DNA of 64,000 nt from Sphingobacterium cavernae (GTDB taxonomy: Bacteria > Bacteroidota > Bacteroidia > Sphingobacteriales > Sphingobacteriaceae), in assembly GCF_008520265.1 (NCBI RefSeq), contig NZ_VIQM01000024.1, forward strand, positions 1-64,000. The letters are read 5' to 3'. Position numbers and translations under genes: made by a program. The first letter of the stretch is position 1, and each line of letters begins with the position of its first letter. A model generated the notes under the pieces. The model was not told where the DNA came from. It ran no database searches and saw only the letters and a program-made list of their open reading frames with translations. This document shows positions 46,440-55,923 of this stretch, in pieces.

Positions 46440-48440
46440 ATGGACACACAACAAAGTTTGATATTGCCAGGTAGTTATTGCAACTCCAAATTAACATATT
46501 CACGATTCAAAACGCGTGAAATCCAAATTGGTCATCTTGGAATGGGTGGTGATAATCCTATTCGCATTCAAAGCATGACTACTATTGATACAATGGATAC
46601 CTTGGGATCGGTCGAACAAACTATTCGCATGGTGGATGCTGGTTGTGAGATTGTGAGAATAACCGCTCCTAGTATCAAAGAAGCCGAAAACTTAGGTAAT
46701 ATTAAGAATGAACTTCGTGCAAGAGGCTATGACGTCCCTTTGGTCGCTGATATTCATTTCACTCCCAATGCCGCAGAAGTAGCTGCACGTCTGATCGAAA
46801 AAGTACGTGTCAATCCAGGAAATTACGCGGACAAAAAGAAATTTGATCAAATAGACTATACCGATTCGGCTTATCAAGCTGAATTGGATCGTATTTATAA
46901 AAAATTTGCGCCACTTGTTGGTATTTGCAAAGAATACGGCACAGCTATGCGTATCGGGACTAACCACGGTTCGCTTTCGGATCGCATTATGAGCCGCTAT
47001 GGTGATAGCCCAGAAGGTATGGTCGAATCCGCAATGGAATTCATCCGTATTTGCGAAGATTTGAATTTCTATAACCTATGTGTTTCGATGAAATCGTCGA
47101 ATCCAAAAGTCATGGTGCAGGCTTACCGACTCTTGGTGGAGAGAATGGTGTCGGAAAACATGAACTATCCATTGCATCTAGGCGTGACAGAAGCTGGTGA
47201 TGGTGAAGATGGTCGTATCAAATCGGCTGTCGGGATCGGAACCTTACTGGAAGATGGTTTAGGAGATACTGTACGTGTTTCCTTGACAGAAGAACCTGAA
47301 AAAGAAACGCCTGTAGCTATTGCATTGGTAAATCGTTACAGCAAAAGAAAAGTTGCGCTAACACAAGAGCCACATAGAGAAATCTTAGCATTAAGTGAAG
47401 TTGGTAATACAACTCCTTATGTTTCACGTGAAGTAAATACTTTTGTTGGTGGTTCACTCGTTCCACGTGTCATCATTGATATTTCTGCTAAAAACTTGAA
47501 AGATCCATTTATTCTTTCGGAAGTTGGTTACAAATATGATGCAATCAACGATAAATACCACATGGGAGATCAATCGGTAGATTTCGTTTATTTGGCGGAT
47601 CAATTGCCTTCGTTTACGATGCCGGGCAATCTAAAACAATTGTATAATTACAACACGTGGTTGTCCTTGACAAATAAAGCCAATATTCATCCTGTATATA
47701 GCTTAGCAGAATTTAATCAAGCTACGCTAAAAGATTCTGCATTGAATATGGTCCGTATTTCAAATGATGATTTAGCCAACGAAGAATTCAATAACTTACA
47801 AATAGACCAAACTGTAGTCTTTTTGTTGGAGACAACACATGCACACGGCATGGCAGATCAACGTCAGTTTTTCGCTAATTTGCAAGAAATTGGTCTAGAT
47901 AATCCGGTGATTATTCGTCGCAGTTATGCCGCAGAAGATTTCTCTGGTCCTGTTGGTGACATTATGAATCCCGAAGAGCCAATTTCTAAGATTCAATTGT
48001 ATGCAGCTACAGATTTGGGCGCTTTATTAATCGATGGATTGGGATCTGGAATTTGGATTGATTCCCCTGCAACGCCAACAGATAAACTAGCTTCAGTTTC
48101 TTTCGGAATATTACAAGCTACTCGTTCACGTATATCTAAGACAGAATATATTTCTTGCCCAAGCTGTGGACGTACATTGTTCGATTTGCAAGATACGACA
48201 CAAATGATTCGTTCGCGTACAAATCATCTTAAAGGTTTGAAAATCGGAATCATGGGCTGTATCGTAAATGGTCCAGGTGAAATGGCGGATGCTGATTATG
48301 GATACGTAGGTGCTGGTCCTGATAAAATAACACTTTACCGTGGACAAGAAGTGGTAAAGAAAAATGTTTCATCAGCAAATGCTTTAGATGAACTTATAAA
48401 TATTATCAAGTCCGATGGACTTTGGGTAGAAGAAAGTTAA
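46440..48440 (+). CDS. ispG: 4-hydroxy-3-methylbut-2-enyl diphosphate synthase, long form
   Basis: 666 residues; the long type with an inserted central domain, as in plants and Bacteroidota, against about 370 for E. coli. Starts with REIQIGHLGMGGDNPIRIQS and PLVADIHFTPNAA; the 4Fe-4S site is C573 and C576 (SCPSCG) with C607 and E614 (GCIVNGPGE). Catalyses the penultimate step of the MEP isoprenoid pathway. Stands alone with its own promoter and terminator. Confidence 0.97.
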   Translation: MDTQQSLILPGSYCNSKLTYSRFKTREIQIGHLGMGGDNPIRIQSMTTIDTMDTLGSVEQTIRMVDAGCEIVRITAPSIKEAENLGNIKNELRARGYDVPLVADIHFTPNAAEVAARLIEKVRVNPGNYADKKKFDQIDYTDSAYQAELDRIYKKFAPLVGICKEYGTAMRIGTNHGSLSDRIMSRYGDSPEGMVESAMEFIRICEDLNFYNLCVSMKSSNPKVMVQAYRLLVERMVSENMNYPLHLGVTEAGDGEDGRIKSAVGIGTLLEDGLGDTVRVSLTEEPEKETPVAIALVNRYSKRKVALTQEPHREILALSEVGNTTPYVSREVNTFVGGSLVPRVIIDISAKNLKDPFILSEVGYKYDAINDKYHMGDQSVDFVYLADQLPSFTMPGNLKQLYNYNTWLSLTNKANIHPVYSLAEFNQATLKDSALNMVRISNDDLANEEFNNLQIDQTVVFLLETTHAHGMADQRQFFANLQEIGLDNPVIIRRSYAAEDFSGPVGDIMNPEEPISKIQLYAATDLGALLIDGLGSGIWIDSPATPTDKLASVSFGILQATRSRISKTEYISCPSCGRTLFDLQDTTQMIRSRTNHLKGLKIGIMGCIVNGPGEMADADYGYVGAGPDKITLYRGQEVVKKNVSSANALDELINIIKSDGLWVEES

Positions 48441-48464
48441 TCTTCATCCCTATAATGAGATTAT

Positions 48465-48500
48465 AAAGCCTTTAGTGTCGATACTAAAGGCTTTTGTTTT
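48465..48500 (+). terminator. Terminator of ispG
   Basis: AAAGCCTTTAGT (48465-48476) and ACTAAAGGCTTT (48483-48494), six-base loop, then TGTTTTT. Confidence 0.85.
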
Positions 48501-48541
48501 TAATGTGTATATTTAAGTCTAAGGAAACCAAAATAAACTTT

Positions 48542-49990
48542 ATGAAAAAACTAATTTTTCTATGCACTTTGCTTATTAGCAGTCTTTCACATGCCCAAAA
48601 ATTTGAACCGAATTGGGAATCACTGAACAAAAGAGGAATTCCAGAATGGTTTAATCAAGATAAATTCGGAATTTTCATCCATTGGGGAGTATATGCGGTC
48701 CCAGCATATGCACCTGTCATCCCGAATAATGGATTAAGTTATTCGGAATGGTATTGGCAACGAATTGCTTCCAAAGAACCAAAATATTGGGATTTTCACA
48801 CGAAGAATTTCGGAGAAAATTTTACATACGACCAATTTGAGCCAAATTTTAAGGCCGAATTATACAATCCCGCACAATGGGCTGAAGTATTCAAAAATTC
48901 AGGCGCAAAATATGTGGTTTTGACATCAAAACATCATGACGGTTATGCATTATGGGATAATCCACAAGCAGATCGCACCTGGGGAAGACCTTGGAATGCG
49001 GTTTCTGGCACGCCAAAACGTGATTTGCTTGGTGAATTAACAACTGCTGTACGAGATGCAGGATTGAAAATGGGCTACTATTATTCGCTTTACGAATGGT
49101 ATAATCCACTATGGCAGTCCGATAAAAAGAAATATATCAACGACCATATGCTTCCTCAATTGAAAGATTTGGTTAACAAACACAAACCATCAATTATTTT
49201 TTCAGATGGTGAATGGGACTTATCCGATACCACATGGCGTAGTAAAGAATTCTTGGCTTGGCTTTTCAATGATTCACCTGTAGCCAAAGATGTAGTCGTA
49301 AATGATCGTTGGGGTAAAAATACACGTGAGACAAACCACGGAGTGACTTATACGACTTCCGAATATGGTAGCGGCATGAATGCGGATATTGTTTGGGAAG
49401 AAAGCCAAGGAATAGGTCATTCCTACGGTTACAACCGTAATGAAAATATCAATGATTACAAAACTTCAAAAGAACTGTTATTATTACTTATTGATATTGT
49501 CGCACGTGGCGGAAATTTACTACTCGACATTGGTCCTACATCCGATGGAAGAATACCAGTTATTATGCAAGAGCGTCTGACCGAAATGGGTGACTGGCTT
49601 AAAGTAAATGGAGAAGCAATTTACGGCACTAAAACTGTTAAAAATCCATACCAATGGAGTTCAACTAACATTCCAAAGAAAGATGACAAAAGCTATATGG
49701 CAGGATACAGTGCAGCAAAACTGGTAGAACCAAAAGCTGATGTAGCACATGTAGAATTATTTTTCACCATGAAAGACAAGGATCTTTATGCTTTCTTACC
49801 AAAGTACCAGTCAAAGGTCGTGTTGAAAGATTATAATATCAAGTCTAATACGACTGTAACTATTTTAGATTCTTCAAAAGTTTTAAAAGCTAAAAATATT
49901 GGAAAGAATTGTGAGGTGGATTTATCAGGCTTTAAACCAGGAGAAATCGCTGGAGAATTATTGGTATTGAAATTTAAGAATATACTATAA
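48542..49990 (+). CDS. Exported alpha-L-fucosidase (GH29)
   Basis: 482 residues from ATG 48542, where the signal peptide starts (MKKLIFLCTLLISSLSHAQK). GH29 core: FGIFIHWGVYAVPAYAPV, NSGAKYVVLTSKHHDGYALW, and PSIIFSDGEWD with the candidate nucleophile Asp. The C-terminal beta domain starts at about residue 380. Removes alpha-linked fucose from glycans in the periplasm or on the surface. It is solitary, without a SusC/SusD pair. An upstream in-frame ATG at 48494 is inside the ispG terminator. Confidence 0.9.
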   Translation: MKKLIFLCTLLISSLSHAQKFEPNWESLNKRGIPEWFNQDKFGIFIHWGVYAVPAYAPVIPNNGLSYSEWYWQRIASKEPKYWDFHTKNFGENFTYDQFEPNFKAELYNPAQWAEVFKNSGAKYVVLTSKHHDGYALWDNPQADRTWGRPWNAVSGTPKRDLLGELTTAVRDAGLKMGYYYSLYEWYNPLWQSDKKKYINDHMLPQLKDLVNKHKPSIIFSDGEWDLSDTTWRSKEFLAWLFNDSPVAKDVVVNDRWGKNTRETNHGVTYTTSEYGSGMNADIVWEESQGIGHSYGYNRNENINDYKTSKELLLLLIDIVARGGNLLLDIGPTSDGRIPVIMQERLTEMGDWLKVNGEAIYGTKTVKNPYQWSSTNIPKKDDKSYMAGYSAAKLVEPKADVAHVELFFTMKDKDLYAFLPKYQSKVVLKDYNIKSNTTVTILDSSKVLKAKNIGKNCEVDLSGFKPGEIAGELLVLKFKNIL

Positions 49991-50013
49991 TTGTTTATTG
50001 TAAATTTATAACG

Positions 50014-50047
50014 AAAAGGACTAGTAATTTAATTACAAGTCCTTTTT
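50014..50047. terminator. Bidirectional terminator after the fucosidase gene
   Basis: AAAAGGACTAGTAATT and AATTACAAGTCCTTTT (one mismatch) form a 16-bp stem between convergent genes. Confidence 0.8.
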
Positions 50048-50059
50048 AGATTAATAATC

Positions 50060-51304
50060 TTATTTCTTCCAACTTGAATAATCAATTTTAAAAAGTTTCC
50101 GATGCAAGTGTATTCGTAGATAAATATAAAATCCAATTGAAATAGCTACGCCAACGCCTCCCATAATATATAGCGCATTTTTGAGTCCCACAGACTCCGC
50201 AATAGCACCTGTCAATAAACTTCCGATTGGAAATATCCCTTGGAAAGCCATTACATAATAGGACATAATTCGGGCTCTATAAGAAGACATCGAATGAGTT
50301 TGGATATAAGTATTGATACTTGAATTTTGCATCATCATCGCAAAGGAAACAGCCACTGTGAAGAAAATTGCTGAAGGTAGGTAATGTGCATAAGCCAAAA
50401 GCAATAACGAAATCCCCATCATCAAGGCAGAAAACATGACCCTATACCGAAGATTTTCTCCTGTCTTAAGACTTGCCATACGTATCGCACCAATCATTGC
50501 GCCTAGGCCTGCTGCCGACTCAAACCAAGAAAATGTTGTTTCATCACCATTGAACAAATCTCGAGCAACAGCGGGCAACAAGGAAGTATATGGGATGACA
50601 AACAAACTTGAGAATGTCATAATCACTATCAATGACGCCAAATGCGGTGAACGCTTTAGGTAATCGAAACCGTCGCGTAGCCCTTGCCACGTGGAACTTC
50701 CATTTTTCCTTATAATAGGTTTTTCAATCACCTTCATCAAGGACAAAGTCGTCAGTACGGGGATAAAACTTAGAAAATTCATTAGGAAACAAACAAATTC
50801 TCCATAGGTACTAAGCAAAATCCCACCAATAGCAGGCCCAACCATACGAGCAGCATTAAAAACTGATGAATTCAGGGCTATTGCATTGGGTAAATCCTTA
50901 CGATTGTCGATTAAAGAAGAGAGTAAAGCTTGTCTTCCTAAGACATCAAATGCATTGATTACGCCTTGAACAAATCCCAATACACACAACCAAATGACAG
51001 TCTCCCAACCAAAATAAACTACTAACGCCAGTACGCCAGCTTGAATCATCAAAAGAATTTGCGTCCACACCACAAGCCGATACTTCGATCTTCCGTCCAC
51101 AAAAGATCCAATAAACGGAGATAAGAAAAGTGATGGAGATAAGGATACAAATGAAACGAAACCCAACCAAAATACAGAGTTTGTTAGCTCATATACCAAC
51201 CAACTGATAGCTATTCGCTGCATCCAGGTACCTAATAGCGACAACGACTGTCCTATCGTATGCAATCTGAAATTCGGATAGTGCAACGATCTGAAAATTT
51301 CCAT
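50060..51304 (-). CDS. MFS transporter (EntS-like/MFS_3 family)
   Basis: 414 residues, 12 predicted helices. MFS_3-type start (RSLHYPNFRLHTIGQSLSLL, GTWMQRIAISWLVYELTNS) and the loop GSFVDGRSKYRLV. Homologues export siderophores or drugs, but no siderophore genes are nearby. Divergent from the transaldolase gene with 98 nt between. Confidence 0.88.
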   Translation of the reverse strand: MEIFRSLHYPNFRLHTIGQSLSLLGTWMQRIAISWLVYELTNSVFWLGFVSFVSLSPSLFLSPFIGSFVDGRSKYRLVVWTQILLMIQAGVLALVVYFGWETVIWLCVLGFVQGVINAFDVLGRQALLSSLIDNRKDLPNAIALNSSVFNAARMVGPAIGGILLSTYGEFVCFLMNFLSFIPVLTTLSLMKVIEKPIIRKNGSSTWQGLRDGFDYLKRSPHLASLIVIMTFSSLFVIPYTSLLPAVARDLFNGDETTFSWFESAAGLGAMIGAIRMASLKTGENLRYRVMFSALMMGISLLLLAYAHYLPSAIFFTVAVSFAMMMQNSSINTYIQTHSMSSYRARIMSYYVMAFQGIFPIGSLLTGAIAESVGLKNALYIMGGVGVAISIGFYIYLRIHLHRKLFKIDYSSWKK

Positions 51305-51338
51305 GAGAACGATATAGCTTTTAATCTGAATAAATAAC

Positions 51339-51346
51339 TACCTTTG
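51339..51346 (+). promoter_or_regulatory. -7 box of the transaldolase gene (TACCTTTG)
   Basis: TACCTTTG matches TAnnTTTG, with TTTT at 51319-51322 as a -33-like element. It lies 56 nt before the ATG, so the leader is about 50 nt, unlike the leaderless-type promoters. Confidence 0.65.
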
Positions 51347-51402
51347 TAACAGCTAAAATTATAGATAGTTTTAAATTTATTAAAATACAACAAAACCAAA
51401 CA

Positions 51403-52062
51403 ATGAAGTTTTTTATCGACACAGCCAACTTGGCTCAAATTAAAGAAGCACAAGACTTAGGTGTATTAGACGGTGTAACTACTAATCCAAGCCTAATGGC
51501 TAAGGAAGGAATCTCTGGCGACGAAAATGTAATCAATCACTACAAAGCAATCTGCGAAATCGTGGATGGTGATGTAAGTGCAGAAGTTATCTCTACAGAT
51601 TACGAAAGCATGATCAAAGAAGGAGAAGCATTAGCTGCTTTAGATTCTAAGATTGTAGTTAAAATTCCTATGATCAAAGACGGCGTTAAAGCGATCAAAT
51701 ATTTTAGCCAAAAAGGTATAAAAACAAATTGTACATTGGTATTTTCAGCGGGTCAAGCATTGTTAGCAGCTAAAGCTGGAGCGACTTATGTATCTCCATT
51801 TGTAGGTCGTTTGGATGACATTTCAGTAGATGGTTTAGGCCTTATCGAAGAGATCCGTTTGATCTATGACAACTACGGTTTCACGACTCAAATCTTAGCT
51901 GCTTCAGTACGTCATAGCGCGCATCTTTTAGGTTGTGCGAAGATCGGTGCAGATGTTATGACTGGTCCATTATCGGTAATCACAGCGTTGTTAAAACACC
52001 CATTAACGGATAGCGGTCTTGCTCAATTTTTAGCGGATCACGCGAAAGCTGCGGGCAAATAA
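51403..52062 (+). CDS. tal: Small-type transaldolase (fructose-6-phosphate aldolase/transaldolase family)
   Basis: 219 residues: [34 protein letters not shown], the catalytic lysine in [27 protein letters not shown] and [11 protein letters not shown]. This short decameric class includes both transaldolases of the non-oxidative pentose phosphate pathway and fructose-6-phosphate aldolase, which sequence alone does not separate. Kozak-like A-rich start context, no Shine-Dalgarno. Confidence 0.93.
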   Translation: MKFFIDTANLAQIKEAQDLGVLDGVTTNPSLMAKEGISGDENVINHYKAICEIVDGDVSAEVISTDYESMIKEGEALAALDSKIVVKIPMIKDGVKAIKYFSQKGIKTNCTLVFSAGQALLAAKAGATYVSPFVGRLDDISVDGLGLIEEIRLIYDNYGFTTQILAASVRHSAHLLGCAKIGADVMTGPLSVITALLKHPLTDSGLAQFLADHAKAAGK

Positions 52063-52082
52063 TACACCCCCAAATACAGCTT

Positions 52083-52121
52083 AATAAAGCCTCTCTGACC
52101 ACGCGTTAGAGAGGCTTTATT
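52083..52121 (+). terminator. Terminator of the transaldolase gene
   Basis: AATAAAGCCTCTCT and AGAGAGGCTTTATT, perfect 14 bp with an 11-base loop; T-rich end. Confidence 0.75.
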
Positions 52122-52151
52122 ATACCAGCAATTATTCGTAAATTTACTCCT

Positions 52152-52616
52152 ATGAAAACAACAGGTCACGAGGCACACAACCACAATCATCCCACAGATT
52201 TTACACAACTTTTAAAGTCAAATGGCTTGAAAGTTACGAAGCCTCGTCTGCGTGTATTGGAAGTTATTTCTGACAAAAAGACAGCCATTACACAACCTGA
52301 TTTGGAGAAAGTTTTCGGTGCTGAAATAGACCGCGTAACCTTATATAGAATTCTTGCATCATTCGAAGAGAAAGGAATCTTACATAAGATTTTCGACTTG
52401 CAAGGTACAGCAACTTACGCTATCTGTTCGACTAAATGTTCGGCTGATCACCACCACGATCAGCACGTACACTTCATCTGTTCGGTATGCAACAGTGTAT
52501 ACTGTTTGGATGAAATCTCCGTTCCCAAAATCAATATCCCCACTAATTTTTCCTTACACGCTATCGCAATAAATGCCGTTGGTATTTGTGCTGGGTGTCA
52601 AGTACAGCAGGATTAA
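52152..52616 (+). CDS. Fur-family transcriptional regulator
   Basis: 154 residues. N-terminal HTH with LKVTKPRLRVLEVISDKKTA and DRVTLYRILASFEEKGILHK. The metal region is His-rich (CSADHHHDQHVHFICSVC). Two CxxC pairs (ICSVC, ICAGC) indicate a structural zinc. A further His-rich N-terminus (HEAHNHNHPTD) may hold another metal. Family members sense iron (Fur), zinc (Zur) or peroxide (PerR), and the choice is open; the His/Cys content favours Zur. TAAATTTA at 52139-52146 is a weak -7 box 5 nt before the ATG. Confidence 0.88.
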   Translation: MKTTGHEAHNHNHPTDFTQLLKSNGLKVTKPRLRVLEVISDKKTAITQPDLEKVFGAEIDRVTLYRILASFEEKGILHKIFDLQGTATYAICSTKCSADHHHDQHVHFICSVCNSVYCLDEISVPKINIPTNFSLHAIAINAVGICAGCQVQQD

Positions 52617-53118
52617 AGTAAGTTATTAGTAATTCATTCTAAAGATTTCTCTCGCATATATTACATGTGGGAAAAGGATCTTTGTTGTCATTTTTTAAGC
52701 ACATTTTAAGCAAAAAAATCCAAAATATTTTTAGCTAAAAAATACTTATATATTTATTTTCCAATGTATTAAATATGCTAAAATAACAAATTAAATTATA
52801 TGAATATTTTTCGAAAACACATACATTTTCAACAGCACCTCATAAACCTCTATTAAACACAGTTTAAAAAACATAATTTTAGCAAAACAAAAAGCCAAAA
52901 CAATGTAATTCAAAAACTTATAATAGCTAAAATAAACAAAAAGTTAATAAATGTAATCTTAACAGTCCTTCACATCCCCTTGACTCAAAACTTTCGAAAA
53001 CTCTGGCAGTATTGTTGTATATTAGTATTAGATTTTTTAGGGCATCACTTACAGGGAAACACCTCTCCTCTACCCTGCCTTAATTCATCTAAATAAAAAA
53101 CAAATACGAATAACTCAT
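52617..53118. other. 502-nt intergenic region before rnr
   Basis: Very AT-rich and without a coding frame of note. Loose repeats of the form GCTAAAATAA(A)CAAA appear several times (near 52776, 52880 and 52925). No TAnnTTTG box, hairpin or known RNA motif stands out. It may hold a long leader or promoter for rnr or an unannotated small RNA. Confidence 0.5.
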
Positions 53119-55248
53119 ATGAAGAGCAAAAAAGAAAATCCATATAAAGACGTAATAACTCAAATGATAATTGATGTGTTTGAGAAAAATGGCAACCAAC
53201 TGATGAACTACAAACAGGTGGCCGCAAAACTTAACATCACCGATACAGATTCCAAAATAACTATAGCAGATATATTAAACGACGCTTCAAAACAGGGACA
53301 CTTTCAACAACCCGAAAGAGGTAAATTCAAACTACGGCAATTGAACGTATACATCACCGGAACTGTCGATATGACAGCTGACGGTTCAGCCTATATTGTA
53401 CCCGAGGATGAACTCGAAAATGACATCTTCGTCGCACCTCGAAAGTTGCGTCAAGCACTCCATGGTGACACCGTGAAAGTGCACGTTTATGAACGCAAAA
53501 AAGGTAGAAAAAGAGAAGGTGAAATTGTCGAGATTTTACACCGCGCAAAGACAGATTTCACAGGCACAATTGACATCTCCAAAACCTATGCATTCTTCCT
53601 TCCGGATGATCGAAAAATGCTGCACGACATCTTCATTCCACTAGACAATTTGAATGGTGCACAGAATGCAGAAAAGGTCGTCGTGTCTATTATCGAGTGG
53701 CCCAAAAATGCAAAGAATCCTATAGGAAAAGTGAAAGCTGTATTGGGCAAAAAAGGAGAGAATAATACGGAGATGAATGCCATCCTTGCGGACTTCGGAT
53801 TCCCATTGGAATTTCCAAAAGAGGTTGAGCAAGCAGCCCTAAATATTCCGGAAGAAATAAGCCAAGAAGAGATTTCCTTACGTCGTGATTTCAGAAATAT
53901 TTTAACATTCACGATCGATCCTTTTGATGCTAAAGATTTTGATGATGCGATTTCATTCCAAGTTTTAGAAAATGGAAATTATGAGATTGGCGTGCACATT
54001 GCAGACGTGTCTCATTATGTAACGCCAGATTCTATTTTAGATAAAGAAGCATTCCAACGTGGCACTTCGGTATATCTGGTTGACCGCGTAATACCGATGC
54101 TTCCTGAGCGTCTTTCTAACAATCTTTGTTCGTTAAGACCGAACGAAGATAAGCTCACGTTTTCCGCAGTATTTGAAATAGACGAAAAAGCCAACGTCGT
54201 CGATCAATGGTTTGGTCGCACCGTAATTCATTCCGATCGTCGCTTCACCTATGAAGAAGCGCAAGAGATTATCGAGAATAAAGAAGGAGATCATTCCGAA
54301 GCTATCCTAAAATTAAATGAGCTGGCTTATATTCTGCGTGAACGCAAATTCAAAAATGGCGCTATCAGTTTCGAAAGCGAAGAAGTAAAATTTCATTTGG
54401 ATGAAAATGGAAAACCTTTGGGCGTGTACACGAAAGTTCGTAAAGACGCGCACAAACTTATCGAGGACTTCATGCTTTTGGCAAATCGCAAAGTAGCAGA
54501 ATATATCGGTAAGCAAGGAAAAGGTAAAAACAAATTAGGTTTTATATACCGTTTCCACGATGTCCCAAAACCTGATGCCTTAGCTAGCTTCTCCCTATTT
54601 GCTGCAAAATTTGGGCACAAGTTGCTTACTAAAAATGATAAAGAAACTGCCAAATCATTGAATGAGCTGATGACAAAAATTGAGGGTTCCAAAGAACAAA
54701 ACATGTTGACATCATTAGCCGTTCGCTCTATGGCAAAAGCTATTTATACAACCAAAGGCTCATCCCACTATGGATTGGCTTTTGATTATTACACACACTT
54801 CACCTCTCCTATCCGTCGATATCCTGATGTAATGGTGCATCGTTTATTGCAGTACTATTTAGATGGCGGCACAAAAGTAAATACGGAGCACTACGAAAAG
54901 CTTGCTGAACATTCTTCTCAAATGGAGAAACGTGCGGCAGAAGCTGAACGCGCTTCAATCAAATACAAACAAGCAGAATTCTTACAAGATCAAGTTGGTG
55001 TAGAATACACAGGCATCGTATCTGGTGTGACAGAATGGGGAATGTATGTAGAGATTCAAGAAAATAAATGTGAAGGTATGGTACGCTTACGCGATATCAC
55101 GGATGACTTTTACACGCTAGATGAGAAGAATTACGCCATCATCGGCCAACGTAAAAAGAAAACTTACCAACTGGGTGATGAAGTTCAAATCAAAGTAAAG
55201 AAAGTAGATTTGGAAAAAAGACAAATTGATTTTACTTTGTTATCATAA
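53119..55248 (+). CDS. rnr: Ribonuclease R
   Basis: 709 residues. N-terminal winged-helix/cold-shock region (AAKLNITDTDSKITIADIL, KGRKREGEIVEIL), the RNB catalytic domain with TIDPFDAKDFDD (265-276; the four Asp coordinate magnesium), and a C-terminal S1 domain (EYTGIVSGVTEWGMYVEI). Degrades structured RNA from the 3' end in quality control. ATG at 53119; monocistronic. Confidence 0.95.
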   Translation: MKSKKENPYKDVITQMIIDVFEKNGNQLMNYKQVAAKLNITDTDSKITIADILNDASKQGHFQQPERGKFKLRQLNVYITGTVDMTADGSAYIVPEDELENDIFVAPRKLRQALHGDTVKVHVYERKKGRKREGEIVEILHRAKTDFTGTIDISKTYAFFLPDDRKMLHDIFIPLDNLNGAQNAEKVVVSIIEWPKNAKNPIGKVKAVLGKKGENNTEMNAILADFGFPLEFPKEVEQAALNIPEEISQEEISLRRDFRNILTFTIDPFDAKDFDDAISFQVLENGNYEIGVHIADVSHYVTPDSILDKEAFQRGTSVYLVDRVIPMLPERLSNNLCSLRPNEDKLTFSAVFEIDEKANVVDQWFGRTVIHSDRRFTYEEAQEIIENKEGDHSEAILKLNELAYILRERKFKNGAISFESEEVKFHLDENGKPLGVYTKVRKDAHKLIEDFMLLANRKVAEYIGKQGKGKNKLGFIYRFHDVPKPDALASFSLFAAKFGHKLLTKNDKETAKSLNELMTKIEGSKEQNMLTSLAVRSMAKAIYTTKGSSHYGLAFDYYTHFTSPIRRYPDVMVHRLLQYYLDGGTKVNTEHYEKLAEHSSQMEKRAAEAERASIKYKQAEFLQDQVGVEYTGIVSGVTEWGMYVEIQENKCEGMVRLRDITDDFYTLDEKNYAIIGQRKKKTYQLGDEVQIKVKKVDLEKRQIDFTLLS

Positions 55249-55288
55249 AACAAGAAGACCGCTAATGAAAATTAGCGGTCTTCTTGTT
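55249..55288 (+). terminator. Terminator of rnr
   Basis: AACAAGAAGACCGCTAAT (55249-55266) and ATTAGCGGTCTTCTTGTT (55271-55288), a perfect 18-bp stem with a GAAA tetraloop. Confidence 0.85.
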
Positions 55289-55435
55289 CAAATATATGAT
55301 TAAAAATGACATAATAAATTTAAAAAATATTAGGAATAAATTTCAACAAGCAAAACGATCAATATAATAAAAACTGTTATTTAGTTAGGTACGATATTTG
55401 AATATTATTTTTACCGTTAAAATAATTTAATTAAA

Positions 55436-55837
55436 ATGAAAAGAAACCAGTTTTTTAAAGCTTTACTTGGATCGACTCTTGTTTTATCTTCAATTCTTGT
55501 TATATCTTGTGACAAAGACGATAAAAAATCACCTCAAGATAATAGCAAGGTGAAAATACAATATAAATTCATTGGCTCAGAAGGTGTAAACATTGGCACA
55601 GTGGTTTATTATAGTGGAACCAGTCCTGTTACGAATACATCAGAAAATAAAGGCTCTACATGGACCAGTCCTGAAGTCGAAGTTGGAAAACTATACGCTA
55701 TTGCATCTGCAAATGCGATTGGCACATCTGACAACTCTACACTAAAAGCACAAATAATACAGGACGGAAAAGTTATAAAAGAAAATTCCGTTTCAACGGG
55801 AAAAGCTCTAACCACAAATATTAATCTTAATGATTAA
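55436..55837 (+). CDS. Lipoprotein of unknown function (133 aa)
   Basis: Signal peptide and lipobox (LVISC) place it in the envelope. The mature part is Ser/Thr/Asn-rich with beta strands (VKIQYKFIGSEGVNIGTVVYY, VEVGKLYAIASANAIGTSDN). No family recognised; the Gly-Thr-Val pattern suggests an immunoglobulin-like fold. Convergent with the phosphoesterase gene, sharing a long terminator. Confidence 0.7.
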   Translation: MKRNQFFKALLGSTLVLSSILVISCDKDDKKSPQDNSKVKIQYKFIGSEGVNIGTVVYYSGTSPVTNTSENKGSTWTSPEVEVGKLYAIASANAIGTSDNSTLKAQIIQDGKVIKENSVSTGKALTTNINLND

Positions 55838-55871
55838 GTTTTTAGATATTTCTTCTTCTATAAAAAATACG

Positions 55872-55923
55872 AAGACTAAAATAATTTCAATAAATACATT
55901 TTTGTTGAAATTATTTTAGTCTT
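55872..55923. terminator. 19-bp inverted repeat between convergent genes
   Basis: AAGACTAAAATAATTTCAA (55872-55890) and its exact complement (55905-55923), loop of 14. It serves as terminator for both directions and overlaps the last codons of the phosphoesterase gene. Confidence 0.8.
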
